This document shows, one piece after another, positions 37,236 to 50,100 of a stretch of 64,000 nt of DNA. Under the pieces are notes generated by a model. That model searched no databases. It was not told the DNA's origin and saw nothing but the letters and a program-made list of their open reading frames with translations. Source of the DNA: Apostichopus japonicus (taxonomy: Eukaryota > Echinodermata > Holothuroidea > Aspidochirotida > Stichopodidae); NCBI RefSeq assembly GCF_037975245.1, contig NC_092568.1:29330001-29394000 (forward strand), in the 5' to 3' direction. Numbering within the stretch: position 1 is the stretch's first letter; every line of letters begins with the position of its first letter. The translations under genes were made by a program, and so were the position numbers.

Positions 37236-40200
37236 ATGGACTTGACTACGTGGATGCTAGCGATGGCTGCTATCAGCTCAAAACGAAATTCTCTGGATTC
37301 GTTAAAAGGCAATGACTACAGACATCTCCAACTCAGAGCTAAAAGGAAATCAAGGGAAATATCAGCATCAGATTTAAACGACCTTTCGACGGTAAGTAAC
37401 ATCGTCGAGGAAAGACGTTTTTGGCTTTATAATGTTATTATCTTTAACCTGTCTACCACACAGTTAAATCGAGTTTGTATTGTCTTGTAAATTGTGATCA
37501 TAGTTTAAATATCATTAATTTCGTCATAGCGTCCATAAAATATTCTTTCATCGAAAATCTATGTCCTAATGAAGGAACACCGAGTGGGGGGGGGGGGGGG
37601 TGTTACCATCTTCGTCCATTTCCTGGCAAAGGCACACAGGTAGGGATTGGGTATATACTTCAATTCACTGTATAACCGTTGCGGGGGGAATTCCCAAATT
37701 TCGAATTGATTCAATAATCAAATAATCAGTAAAATGATAATGTATCTTATTGTCTGGTTAAGTTAATCATATACAACTGACTTAATTGCTTTCATTTTAA
37801 TTAATATCATTTACTTTGAAGGCCGTAGTTGGGAATTTATAGTGACTCGTTATCCCGGGTTCGGTTCATCATACAACCTGGTTACTTTGCGGTAGAGTTA
37901 AACTCAATAATATACCTCCTTCGTTACGTGGTACGGTACAGTAGCGACAAAACATCGCAGTGTACAAGGAGATATTGGTATATAAAAGAATAAGGAATAC
38001 TCGCGCCGGCGAAATTTGCTGAACTTTTCTCCTGTATTGGTCTATACCTCGTTTTGAGAAAAACGTCTGTACCTCACTTTTTAGTGCGAAACAAATTTCA
38101 GAAGACGAGGCCCCTCAGAGTGTATGTGTGGTCCTTCTTAAAGGGCCAATAGAGAGAACAGGGGGTGGAGTGAGGGGAGTGCGAAGTAGTAGGTCTATAG
38201 AGTCAGTTATACAGACAGGGGGGATTACACTTCATGTTATTGCACATTTTGTTTCTCATTATATAACTTTGCACTTATTTTGTTTCTTGATTTCAGTCTT
38301 TCAGTTCCCCCTCTCGATTCTATTATTTTATTATATAATCATTCTGATTCTGCGCACTTTCCAAAAGATACTTAATTAACAATAATTACCCGTCATTGTA
38401 TCGGTATCACCTTTTAAAATTTAACTCCAAACTGTTCACAAACTGCAAGTAATCTACATGATTTTATATATATATATATATATAACCACAAGGGTCCGTA
38501 AAGTCTAATCACAAAACGACGTAAAATAAAGGTTATCTGATTTTCGTTTTCGCTAATTGATGTACTCAAAACTCTTGATGATGGTAAGCATTGGGTGTTT
38601 AAGTTTACTGACTATAAAGTAAAAGAACAAAACGCCCACTTTGTTTATACGAAGTCAATATAAATAGGTACTGTAGTTAGGTTAGTGTGTGGGATATTTG
38701 AACTGTCAATTGACAGATTGACTTGTATAGCATTTTATAGCTATTGTGCTGCACCGTAAAGTACCCATCATCATAGACAAGCATATATCAACACATACAG
38801 ACGATACTGTATGTAAAGAAAAAGCACACGATTGTGAATTTACCTACCAGTTAAATAAAACAGTCAATGAATCTCTGTAAGTCGTTAACAATTCCGACTT
38901 TCCACTTCACTGATGAGCCGGTAACAATGGCGTAGGTTTGAGTGGTTTTCTAATCACATCAAAGATATATACAATAAGTGGAGGGTCTTAAGTGAAAAAC
39001 GAACAGAGTGTATATCACAGTATGATATACTGAGTACATGGATGGAATAAAAGCTTCTCGGCCGTTTGTGGTCAATCGGGATACCGTATAGAATTTTTTC
39101 CTCTTTTTTTTGGGGGGGGGGGGGGCTTGTGTGGGGCTGAACACAGCACACCTCAGATACGGTATACCGGTATAAGCGTACAAAACATTTCACTTCCTTT
39201 ATTTCTGCCATTAAAACACAAGGATGAACATTTGTTCATTCATACGTAGTAAAGATTCCTAAATCCTATTGGTCCATTCAGGTCAGCTGACCGTGGTTAA
39301 TCCTGTGAGTAACGCACGGTAAAATTACGGGGCATCACTTTAATAAATCTTTGGTTATATGTAACCAAAAATGTTTTGTTTTATGATTTTTCCCCCACAC
39401 AAATGGTAGTGTATGAATGAACGGGGTTAATCAACGGTCTAGCGTGCGTTACTCACATGATTAATGCACTCCGGGTGTTAATGCTATCGCTGGATGCACT
39501 CGGGCTCCGCCCTCGTGCATCGCTTGCATTATCCCCCGATCGTGCATTAATCCTGTGAGTAACGCACGCTAGACCGTTGATTAACCCCTTATTTATGCAT
39601 AATTATAGTAATGAGGAAGAGGGACCAGAAGTAACATAACTTTTCGAGTCTGGTCCCTTACAAAGTAAAACGAGAGATTCATAGTTTATATAGATAAAAG
39701 AAAACCCATAGAAAACCCATATAGGGGTTTAACAGAACTGGGAAAGGAAACAGTATAAATACAATGCTCATAATAAGGCAGAACTATATCCGAAAATTAT
39801 TTGTTGAGTAGATGTTAAAGATATCTTTAGAGATATCATAGAGAATTCAGAGGGCGACAGCATAACATGTAACTTGAGAATGATACATACAAGTCCTTGA
39901 CACAGGTGCTAGTAACCAGGGGGTAGGAGCCGGGGGGTACTGGAGGCACGTGACCCCCACACTTTTTTCCAAACTAGCAAATGTGCCCTACTGGCAAATA
40001 AAATGTGCCCCTTTGATTTAGAACTGTCTTTTGGATATCTTAAACATTTGTTAATATTAATATTTTACTTTATTTATTCACGTGCACCATAATAGTATTG
40101 ATAGCATACTAACACATCATATATATCAAGTTAAGTGATATGGCCGATGTGTTTCGGTTTATAGCATAATGAGTGGTGGTTGTGGTGGAATGAGAAAGTG

Positions 40201-41129
40201 CCCCTCTGATGTTGTGCCCCTCCCTCTTTTTGGAAGCTTCCTATACCCCCTGCTTGTAAATATTATAAGAACGAGTGTCGTACGAATGAAATATATTGTT
40301 ATAATGAAAATTTCGTTTCAAGATTTACTGCAGTATCAAACCCCTTGTAGACCATACGTGGGTATGAAATGGATCATCTTGCGGGCCACAGTGAAAGTTT
40401 GTACGCGATCGGCAGGACTGAAACCTTCAGGATAAGCTTACACCCATGAGATACAAATATTGCATTACATGGTATAACATTAAATCATCTATTTTCGCAT
40501 GCATAGGCTATCTGTTCCCTAGCTCGCTCCGCCAACCCCACCATATGGGCACCCTATAATGAACTCCTGGCCCATGGAGGTTAGCCGCCGAAACTGCTCT
40601 GGTCAGGCCTGACTCTACCCGCACCCCATCGACTGTATTATATATGGAAGGCCATACAGTCACCGGATATACATGTATGGATTTCAGATCGCGTTTGCAC
40701 CTTATCTATTTCGCGCCTTATCTATTTGGTATTCTTCTTTTCTTTCTGTAGCTTCGGAGACGACAGCAGATCAAGACCACGATTCTCCGATGTAAGAGAA
40801 GAGATGAGAAATTTCGCTGTGAGATTACGGAACTAAAGGAAAATTTAGGTATCATCAAAGACAAGATAAATGCAATGATCAAGTTTACAACGGACAAAAA
40901 ACGTCAAAGTTACCTTCGTAGACGATGGATAAACTTTAATCGACATTTTTGGAAACAAGTACCTCTTATTGAGGATTTCTTTCTACAAGCGTCTTTCATA
41001 ATATTCGCATCATTGATGGTTATTCATTTTATTCGGGCCGTCGTTTCTTTGGTCCTCCCTCAAATATTTATGGAATGCCATCCTCTCGTTTACTTATCAG
41101 CAAAAAACTATTCACTCTGTAGTAGCTGA
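37236..41129 (+). CDS. Candidate coiled-coil protein with C-terminal hydrophobic segment (gene B)
   Basis: Two blocks join in phase 0: 37236-37391 with a consensus donor (ACG|GTAAGT), and 40752-41129 with a pyrimidine-rich acceptor (TTTTCTTTCTGTAG). The product is 177 residues. Exon 2 is 126 codons open to its stop and reads as real protein: a basic/charged helix (LRRRQQIKTTILRCKRRDEK, EITELKENLGIIKDKINAMI), RRRWINFNRHFWKQVPL, then a hydrophobic stretch (ASFIIFASLMVIHFIRAVVSLVL) and 25 residues rich in Cys/Ser. The layout suggests a membrane-anchored coiled-coil protein. The start is taken as the Met after an in-frame stop at 37230; an unseen 5' exon is possible. Not recognised. The intron contains a hAT MITE and a fold-back element. 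Confidence 0.45.
39423..39588. repeat. Fold-back element with 47-bp arms
   Basis: The arms 39423-39469 and 39542-39588 are inverted copies matching at 46 of 47 bases (GGGGTTAATCAACGGTCTAG ... GATTAATGCAC), with a 72-bp GC-rich loop. A partial arm (GGTTAATCCTGTGAGTAACG) stands alone at 39294-39319. Inside the intron of candidate gene B. Confidence 0.9.
39917..40252. mobile_element. hAT-type MITE, 336 bp, without the hairpin module
   Basis: The ends are CAGGGGGTAGGAGCC and, inverted, CAGGGGGTATAGGAAGC. Flanks are CTAGTAAC (39909-39916) and CTTGTAAA (40253-40260), matching at 6 of 8. Unlike the other hAT-like copies here it lacks the CTATCTAAGCGGAGCG module. Confidence 0.65.
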
Positions 41130-43030
41130 CGGATGAGATTGTATAGCAGTCACGTGTGTATGCAACTGCTTTCTGATTGGAGAATTATGGGAGTTTGCTT
41201 ACGAAACCAATATTGGTGATGACGTCACCTAATTTTTGTTTTATTTATTTATTTTCTGGAACAGTGTAGGTTTTCTGTCCTGACTAACTTTTTGCATATT
41301 TTAACATAAATTTTATGGCAAAAGTCAGCATTTTAATTATTGCTTGCCAACAACATTCGTTAATCTTAAAGCGACATTTTGAGTTGTATAGGAGGTTTTT
41401 TTTTATTTTGGCAAATTTTTACCGGGCGATATTTAATTCACATGCACATGGAAACCCCTCGATCTAACTAAGATATGTATGTGGTAACAACCATTTATAT
41501 ACTCAAGTAATTTGTTGTAGTCAAAAAGCAATTTTCTCTTCAAATTCGGGGAACTCATCAAAATATGTCAACTTGCTTTAACCGAATACCAAATATAAAT
41601 AAAGACATTCTACTGTTATCTTTCTTGAATACACGGTGCTATATTATTGGACATCACTTCTAGCGAATAACCAACTTCTTTTCATGTATACCTGTAATGT
41701 CAAGTTCAAGTTTGGTACCACCAGTTTGAGACAAATTTTGTTTGAAGACAAAATGTAGTTTTTTAAGAAGATTTTTTTTAAAGTGATATATGTCATTATG
41801 TTTTATCATTGTTAGTTTATTCTGGATACCTTCACTATCCCAATATATTGGCGTAACGCAATAAAGTTTTACCTTATACTAATGTGTAATCCATAATTCA
41901 AACAATGTATAAATAAAGAAATGCAAAGTGTGTCTTAAACTTATATATAATATATAATTGCCATGGTGAATTGTTCGATCTAAAATATACGATAACCGCC
42001 TTACCAAGCATCGTGGTGTTCTTAGTTCTCGACATAAAACAGTTAAATATTCTATGAAACGTGTAAATTTCGATAGTTTACGAGAAACATTTCTTCTTAA
42101 AAGGTTAAAAGTTCGCTTTCAAGGAGAACTGAAAAATAAATATTTCAATTCAAAGATTCAAAGTTTCGAAGAAAACTATCATCTCGTAATTTTCGTCGTA
42201 AAACAGTCACAGTTAGATTCGAGCAGTTAGTCCAACTTTCTAGAAAATAGATTTATTTTAGATAACATAATGGAACATTTGAGATAGAAAGTCAAAATTT
42301 GTGATAAAAGAAATCTAAATTTCGAGAAACAGGTCGAAATTTAGATATAAAAAAGTCATAATTTGATAATCAAAATTATGAGACAACATAGTCAAAATTT
42401 TGGGAACAAATGTTTGTTGTTGAGAGTGTTAGAAAAGAAAAGGAAGATATCAAAGGATATGGCTTCTGGCTAGCAACAGTTTATTCGCTATTATACGAAT
42501 TTAGTCAATATCAAATAGTATGATACATTCATAAATTATCGATAATAATTACGACGCCGTCGACGATAATAATCAAGGTAGCGTTAGCATAATCCCTATT
42601 AATTTTCTCATTAAAATCTCAAATAATCGCGAACTCGTCAACTGTAGTGATGTATGTGAAGTTTGTCTCCTCAAATCACACATCCCACTGAGCAAAGAAG
42701 CTCGTGCCCCCCCCCCCCCCTTGCACCCCACCACCACCACCATGATTCAATGCAAATAACGCTGCCCCTGCATGTAAACATTCATTACGTATTCTTTTCG
42801 TGACATAACCAATGAGCCGTTAGTTGCTATTTGCATTTCTAGAAGTAGGAAACCGACTCAGGCTTTAGATGTTATTTACACTACATTTAATAGTTCATGA
42901 AGTTTCAATGGGATATATGTTCAGAAACTGCATAGCCCCACCAGTTCAAAGTGACTTTTGCTGTGAAAAACGCACTTTTGATCATTGCCCTTGCCGCGTC
43001 CATATGGTAAGCCGTTTTTAACATTTATCC
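41130..43030. other. Intergenic, AT-rich with cryptic tandem repeat
   Basis: No supported exon. Between about 42260 and 42420 a loose repeat of GTCAAAATTTG/GAAATTTAGAT recurs every 25-30 bp. A C-run with a short CCA repeat lies at 42708-42745. Confidence 0.5.
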
Positions 43031-43040
43031 CCTAATTTAT

Positions 43041-43150
43041 ACTTAAGTGAAATGTATTCTACTTAAGTGAAACTCAATTGCACTTAAGTGCAATGTATAT
43101 TACTCAAGTTAAATTCTTTTGCACTTAAGTTCAATTGAACTCGACTTAAG
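43041..43150. repeat. Cluster of ACTTAAGT palindromes
   Basis: ACTTAAGT occurs at about 43041, 43061, 43082, 43123 and 43144, with a CTCAAGTT variant at 43103. The 43081-43090 copy is the perfect palindrome CACTTAAGTG. Spacing is irregular (20-40 bp). TTAAGTG resembles NK2-class homeodomain sites, but a decayed satellite is equally possible. Confidence 0.65.
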
Positions 43151-43159
43151 TAGAATATA

Positions 43160-45229
43160 ATTAGAATTGGGAGGTAAATGTAAAAGCGGCTTGCCATACG
43201 TTCGGTTAGCCTCCACACTGCAGAACACACAGCGAAACATAATAACATAAAATTGAAGAATTCTCGCGTGGTCAGTTGAATTCGACCATGCACTATTTAT
43301 TCCAGACAATATATCTCGTTGCATGTTTGCAGGACAAACGAGTTATGACAGTTGCTGTACAGGAACGTGCAAAAGTTCCGAAAGTTGACAAATCACACTT
43401 ACTTTTTCAGCAGTATTTTATCAAGAATATTCAAACCCAAATACTCATTATAGTTATTAAATGAAGACAAATATTTAAGCAAAATAAGAACAATTTAGGT
43501 GTGTTTTAATTTTATTGACAAATAAAAACCATCGACTCTCTTATTAGTTGATTTCATTTGAATAATACGGTGCAGAAAGCACATCTCAGGTTAACAAGAA
43601 ATTGATTTATTATAGATAAACTCAGTATAAATCGTGAATAGAAGAAAAAAAAATTGATTGTTTTAAGTTTTTCTTTAGCGTTTTTAATTAAAATGGTTGT
43701 AGTTTCGACGACTAATGAGAATGTATAAAGAAATGATTTCTCTCATTTTAATCTTAATAAGCTTTCTTTAAGAACATATCCGAGTCTGTCCCCTTAGACA
43801 GATATAGGCATATATGAAACTATTGACTTTTTGTACAGAAAGCTATAGACCAGCGTCTGAAGTACACGACTTAAGCTCTCATTGAGAATATAATAACAGC
43901 GGCTGTATGCATTGCCGAGGAAAGGTGTGGACCGCAGGGGGTGGGGGGGGGGAGGTTCAAAGAGATCGTAACGAGCAAAGTTTCCAATTCAGAATTTTGC
44001 CTTATGTGCAATTAGTAGAGAAAGTTAGAAACGCTGGTGAAACTTATTGATCAAAATAAAATAAAACTGTTAGCAAACTGCTTATCCACTAGAGAGCCTG
44101 TGTAATAGAATGTGTAAAAGTAAGTTGGCCTGACGTTACGATCCTAGCAGGATCTTCTTCAGAGGCTAAATGACAAGTTACAGTAACAGAGGGGACAAAA
44201 ACACTCACAGAATACAGACAGGTTAATGAGCACGGTGAACACAATGAGATGGATGAAAGGGGATTATAAGTAGAAAGCAACAGGAGTCCCCTCTGTTACT
44301 GTAACTTGTCATTTAGCCTCTGAAGAAGATCCTGCTAGGATCGTAACGTCAGGCCAACTTACTTTTACACAGAAACTTATTGATATCTTGTTAATGTCAT
44401 TCTTTTCACTTCTGTTCATGAATTGACACCGGCACGGGAATATTTTACTCTTAAACCGACTGACACATTAACAGTGTATACCTTATTGTTTAAAGATCAA
44501 CGTGAGTATTGACCCAACTTAATTTTTGAAGTGTGAAAAGGTAGTTTCCTGTGAGATTTGATACCCGAAAGTTTCCCCAGACATGGAGGATTGTTAAAGT
44601 AAACAATTAATTGTCTCAGTGTGCATGGTTATATACCTGCTCTTGGAACGAGAATGACATGGAGTGACCATTATCTTACTTTCTAGTATTTTTTGGGGGG
44701 GGGGGGGGGGCAATCCTGACGACCTTTAATAAGAAACCATCAGTTTCTCGAATCATCTTAGTTATTTGTACTTTCAGGGAAATTGCCAAGTTCCGTTGGG
44801 ACACAACTAATATTTTCAGTGTCACATAAATCTGGCGTTAGTGTACTGAGTTATGATGCTAGTACTGACTATTACTTTTTATCGTCAACTGAAATCGTAT
44901 TTACAGTCGTTACATCGTCGTTACGTCCTCAATATTTAAATGAACAAAAGTAAATAAAACTCCCGTGAAAGAAAGTTAAGTGAACTTGAACCCGACGACA
45001 GCCAGCTGTTGTAAGCATATATGGTCATGAACGGGTACCGGGAATAGGGAGACTCCCGTCTATTAATAGGTTACTAATGCTACATAAGATCGGGATTAAC
45101 CAGTATACCTTTTACGTATTATGGATAAAATAATCGCATGATAACACGTCGCACAAATTCAATAGTATCTATAACCTAGATGCACGAAACTACAAGCAAC
45201 AGGTGCAGACAACGCAAACACAGCTATGA
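43160..45229. other. Intergenic, no gene seen apart from listed repeats
   Basis: Contains the 44.1-44.4 kb inverted repeat and G-runs at about 43938 and 44695-44710. No coding signal. Confidence 0.5.
44112..44370. repeat. Perfect 85-bp inverted repeat with 89-bp spacer
   Basis: The arms 44112-44196 and 44286-44370 match at all 85 positions. Each arm contains a smaller hairpin (GATCCT-GCT-AGGATC) next to CTGAAGA and GTAACGTC, an arrangement that recalls the hammerhead ribozyme core. No coding capacity and no target duplication identified. Confidence 0.92.
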
Positions 45230-45354
45230 TCGACGTCAGTTTAAGTTGGTAGAGCAAACTTCGACGAGAGGGTAAATACTTTCGAACTTGGTTCGGTCGT
45301 ACTCTGGAATTTTTGCGAGTTTTGGTGTAGAAGTAGTACCTGTCGTTCGATAGA
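45230..45354 (+). promoter_or_regulatory. Probable 5' UTR exon and promoter region of the GALNT gene
   Basis: A consensus donor, AGAT|GTAAGT, at 45355 follows relatively GC-rich sequence lacking long open frames. The coding exon downstream begins at an acceptor (GTCATTTCAG, 47130), so an upstream non-coding exon is expected; this is the best candidate I see. The transcription start cannot be placed. Confidence 0.35.
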
Positions 45355-45671
45355 TGTAAGTCTTTATTACGTTTTATCTAAGCCTACGGCTAGGCTAGAC
45401 GTAGGCTAGGCCTCATTATAATACTACATGAAATCTCAGCCTAAACTAGTTAGGCTAGTCGAGCCCTACTAAAACTACTAAAGGCTGCTGTTTTAGATAC
45501 ATAAACTTTGCTAAACCTAATAATGATTATATTGATAGTATTATGGTGGTATCATGAATCTATCACTTGATTTTTTTTGCCACATTTCCCATATGTGTAA
45601 TGAGTTGGCTTCTCTGACGTGCAGTCGACATAAAATTATCAATATAGGTCTAGCCTAGGTTGGACCCCTTC

Positions 45672-45890
45672 CGGACTGGGACTGCCTCTACCTCTGAACG
45701 GAGGGTTACTGGATTTGGAAATGTTAGACATTTTTATGAAATATTCTCTGCACATGCAGCTAACATTACCTTATCAATATTGATGTGCTGTGACTGCGCC
45801 TCCACCTCACAACAGCGGTTCGGTGGACTTGGAAATTTTTTATATAATATAATCTCTGTGTATGCAGCCAACAATAAATCATTACCTTAG
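45672..45890. repeat. Tandem duplication of about 105 bp
   Basis: Two diverged units share GACTGC(G/C)TC(T/C)ACCTC, GG(A/T)(T/C)TTGGAAAT, TCTCTG and ATGCAGC(T/C)AACA before TTACCTTA. They keep a 76-codon frame open, but I see nothing protein-like in it. Confidence 0.65.
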
Positions 45891-47175
45891 GCTCATGTAT
45901 TAAGTATTGCATTAAAAAGCCCCATTATGCATTCAATTTTGACATCTAAAGAGACTTTTGTAATTTGTAGTACTATTTTGTAGTAAATAATCAAGCAATC
46001 ATATGATGAGGTACATATTTTGGCATATTTTATAGAGCAAATGTCTTGACATCAATGTGGAGCCTACACAATGAAAACATCTTGCTAAACTTGATGCAAA
46101 CTCAATACATCTGCCGCTCATGCGTCTGATTGCTGTTTTCATATCGACCAAGCAATAACAAAGACCTGACAGTTGCCATGTGTTTGTTTGAATTTCTCAA
46201 TTGCGAAAAAAACATTCTTCGTCATGATTGTGTGATGATTACTTCTCAATAACTACCATATAAACGTTATTGGAGTAAGGGATTGCTTTACTAATGTTTA
46301 TAATGGAATGCCTAATGGAGCTTTATAGCCTGTTTGTTTTAGTATACCAGTACAAGTTCAAAACTTCAGGCTATCTCCCAGTCTCTATACTAGTCTACAT
46401 CAGTTCAGTAGTCCACATGACATGACATAATATTTCTGAAACTAGTCTGCTTTATATAAATTGCATGATTCAGAAGTATTGTTCATGAATGCAATGGACC
46501 TCATGGAGTCAAGGTGACATCACACATACTAGTGTAGAATAGAGAACGGTGTGTGCAGTCGGGCAATAGGTATTGCATAGGACCAGTTTCAATGTAGAGG
46601 AGAGAGATCTACTTACATGCATGTTAATGTATGTAACACTATCTAGTCTGCACAAAAGGATAATTTCAAATCTGAGAACCAATGAGCCTAAGCCAGGGAT
46701 TGGGCATCTAAGACGTGGTAGAACAAATATTGTGGACAGCTAACATGTTTGGAACTTGGTCAACTTGTAAAGTAAATGCTGTTCTGTTCCATATATTGCA
46801 ATCTATATCCTAGGGCCAGTTCAAACTTATCAGATGGTACATTCCTTCACTTCCTATTTATTGTATATAATGTATGTATCCATGTATATATAAACTACTG
46901 TAATTTATTTTAATACCTATATGTAATGAACTTTTCCTTGTCATCTACCCCTCCACCCTCCCCCCCAACACACCATTTTTATAAGATAATGAAGCAATAA
47001 AACTGGAAAAAAGAGTATATTGACATATATTTGTGTATATTTATTACTTAACCCAAACTCATATTAACCCCTACTCATTCATTCTATTTGAGTCTTAATG
47101 CAACATTATTTTATTCTTTTGTCATTTCAGATAATTGATCCATCAAATTGATATTTGATGCCATATTAGGCCAGA

Positions 47176-50100
47176 ATGTCTGTGACGGTTATAAGGAGAA
47201 GGCGTCTCTGCACTATCAAAAGAATTGTCCTAGCCTTATTAACATTCTTTGCTGCTTCTCCGTTACTTGTTATATTTTTACTGAGAGAACCAGGAGAAAC
47301 TTTCAACTTAGAGAAAGGACTTCGAAATTTAGTCAGAACTGAAACGTCCCGCCATAAGAACAATAAAGAGGACATAATTGGTCTCTCGTCAAATGATAAA
47401 GAGGTGAAGAAAAATGTAGATCTACATGTAAATAAAGTAAGTAGATCTATTGGTCTTTTGGTTAATTTTTGTTTAAAGGATGGGGTGTGGGGGTTGGGGG
47501 CATGGGATTGTAATGATATAGAAAATATAGGCCTCTTACATTGTAACCTGTATGTATGTATTTTAGATCCTTCTGCAAGCAGGAACTTGCGAAGAAGCCT
47601 CATTGGCTTATCAAAGCCGCAAGCTGACAGAAGTCAGTCTCTTACATTCATATTTAACGTCCATGATTATGAATTGTCAATTGTCAACAACTCTGTAACT
47701 GGACGACATACATTAATCTTGGAGTGACTCAAACCGGAAACCTTATGATTGGAAAGCATCGGCGTAATACATAACCTCTACATAATATATACAGTATGAC
47801 ATAGTCAGCATACTGTATGCACACAAACAATTGGTTTGAAACATGTTATCAATTTAACATTCTCTAATTTCTCTAGGACTCCATCATCCTTATATCAGTA
47901 GGTTGGATTTGATTTTCAGTTAATGTCATTAGCTTTGATGTTGTCTGTGTGTATGAACAATTGTGAATGCCCCATTAATTGAATGTTTTCTTGACAATGC
48001 GACCTCATCTTCTGCTTTATATGGGGATCTCCAGTCATGCCTATAAAAAGGCTGCTGTCATACTGGTCCTTTATAGTTCTGTGAAACTTGACAAGCTGCA
48101 GTCTCTGAAATCATTGAGAATTCTGGGCAAAGTACCTGCACATTTCCTAATTCACAGGTACAGTGTGTAGTTTGACATATTCGCAATATCATACACAGTA
48201 CGATTTTAACACTCACATAGCACAGTGTAGCAATGACATGATGTTGCCCGCCATTCCTTTGGCAACTTTACACGTCTGGTCCGCATCCAATCAGATATAC
48301 TTCTTTAAGGTATTTTCGATTCACGTTTGCTAAACTAAGTTGACGCTTTGAGCTTCGGTATTAAAAAAATTGTATCCAAGTCTCCAAAATGGAATATATT
48401 GAACTAATACCTGCGATTCTTCTGTAATAGGTCTTTTTAAACATACTTCCACAACAAGCACAAAGTTTGTGATATGTAACATTGGCCAGAGTTTCATCAA
48501 ATTTCTACCAAATATGGTAGTGTACGACATACATGTTTGAAAGTCAAATTGTAACCCCTTTTTTTCAAATGCAATTTTAAACTACAAAGCCTTAACAAGA
48601 ATGTGCGCTATACAAAATCTTTGGAGATCTGTAATATCTGGGATAGAACACGCACATGAGGACCCCGAGCTGTATCTATGGCACTGTTAGGACCACTATG
48701 ACATGGCCCTCAGCAGAAAGCCTGAAGATGCCCATGAGCTACTACCACCCATTCTTTCCTCTGCATCTTTAAGTTGTTAGTTTGTGAAAGTGAGAGCTAT
48801 AACCTATTGTGGATCAAATTATAAATGTTAACATTATTCAGCTTACATCCATGTTGTCACGTCAATGACCAAAAACAACGTCCCTCCCATTGTGGAATAG
48901 TCCTCAATGTAGCTTGTTGGGTTTTCAATACTGTACTGAGCTTTCTGCGCTAATACTACTTTTAACTCATAATATTTTACTCATTTCACCTATTACCCCC
49001 ACAGTTTGTTGTACATAATGATATAGAGATGCCAGTTTTAAAGAATGGCGTGATCGGCAACTACGAACCTCTGGTTCCAAGGAAAGGTCCGTTTGGACCA
49101 GGTGAAGGAGGCAAGAAAGTGTTACGTATCCCTGCAGAGGAGGAAAAATATAAACAATCTTACAAGGAGTATGGCTTCAACATGATCAACAGCGACAAGA
49201 TATCATTAGACAGGACCGTTCCAGATTTACGAGACTCAGAGTAAGTATCAGACTGTTGGCCTGATTGTGTCAAAAATATGTTCTGGTTCCCGTGACGACC
49301 CAATGTTGTGAATTTCCTAGGCCAGCTACGACTTATGAATTTCTAAAGCCTTAGATCAACATTTACATATTTTATATTCTCCTCGGTGATTGATGGTTAA
49401 ATTGAATATATTGGCAGATTTGCTTGTACTTCCTCATTACCAGTTTCTAAAAAAATATTCATGTAAAACAATCAAAAACTCAGGTGTCACAAGATCATTC
49501 TTTCCATGGTGACTACCTGTTCACCCAGTCGTGAGGTAACGATTTTCACAAATTTGTTAAAGTCAGACAGTGTGGTTACTATGGCGATGATGTCATTGCA
49601 TGTGATACCCAATGTATATTCTCTGTGGTACATTGCTTGAAGTTGTATCTATGTACACATGAGATGCTCATGTTCATAGGCTAGAGTGCTTGATTTATCT
49701 GCTTGAGTGAATAATGTTCTTCCATTCGTCAATGTGGAAGCAGTTGATCGCACATTGACTAAAAGTTAGTAAACAACGTACATGAAAGAAATCTCTCTGT
49801 GACAGAGAAGAAATTTACTGTCTAATTTCATCAGAAAGATTTCTTTGGTTTTTTGGTTTCTCTGCTACTTGGCTACGACCAATTTTGTGTCACATGACAT
49901 TGTTTTGCAAGTACTGTATTGAGGTACTGTACACTACAGCTCTCATGTAATGTTAAATATATTTTCCTTATATATTTCCCAAGGCAAAAATTTTATTGAA
50001 TGTCAAAAGTCAATCCCCTGTCTTTCAACTCATGTGACTAAAGCATCACACTGTGAATTTAAGGAGTGTTGCTTCCTCGTTGAGAGTTGACATGTTTCTG

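Noticed and set aside
44318-44354. Active hammerhead ribozyme
   Set aside because: The order of boxes is suggestive, but the GAAA box reads GUAA and I cannot find a convincing stem III and cleavage site, so no functional claim is made.
47437-47727. Read-through extension of GALNT exon 1
   Set aside because: The frame stays open to 47727, but the consensus donor AAA|GTAAGT at 47437 joins in phase to exon 2; the extension is intronic.
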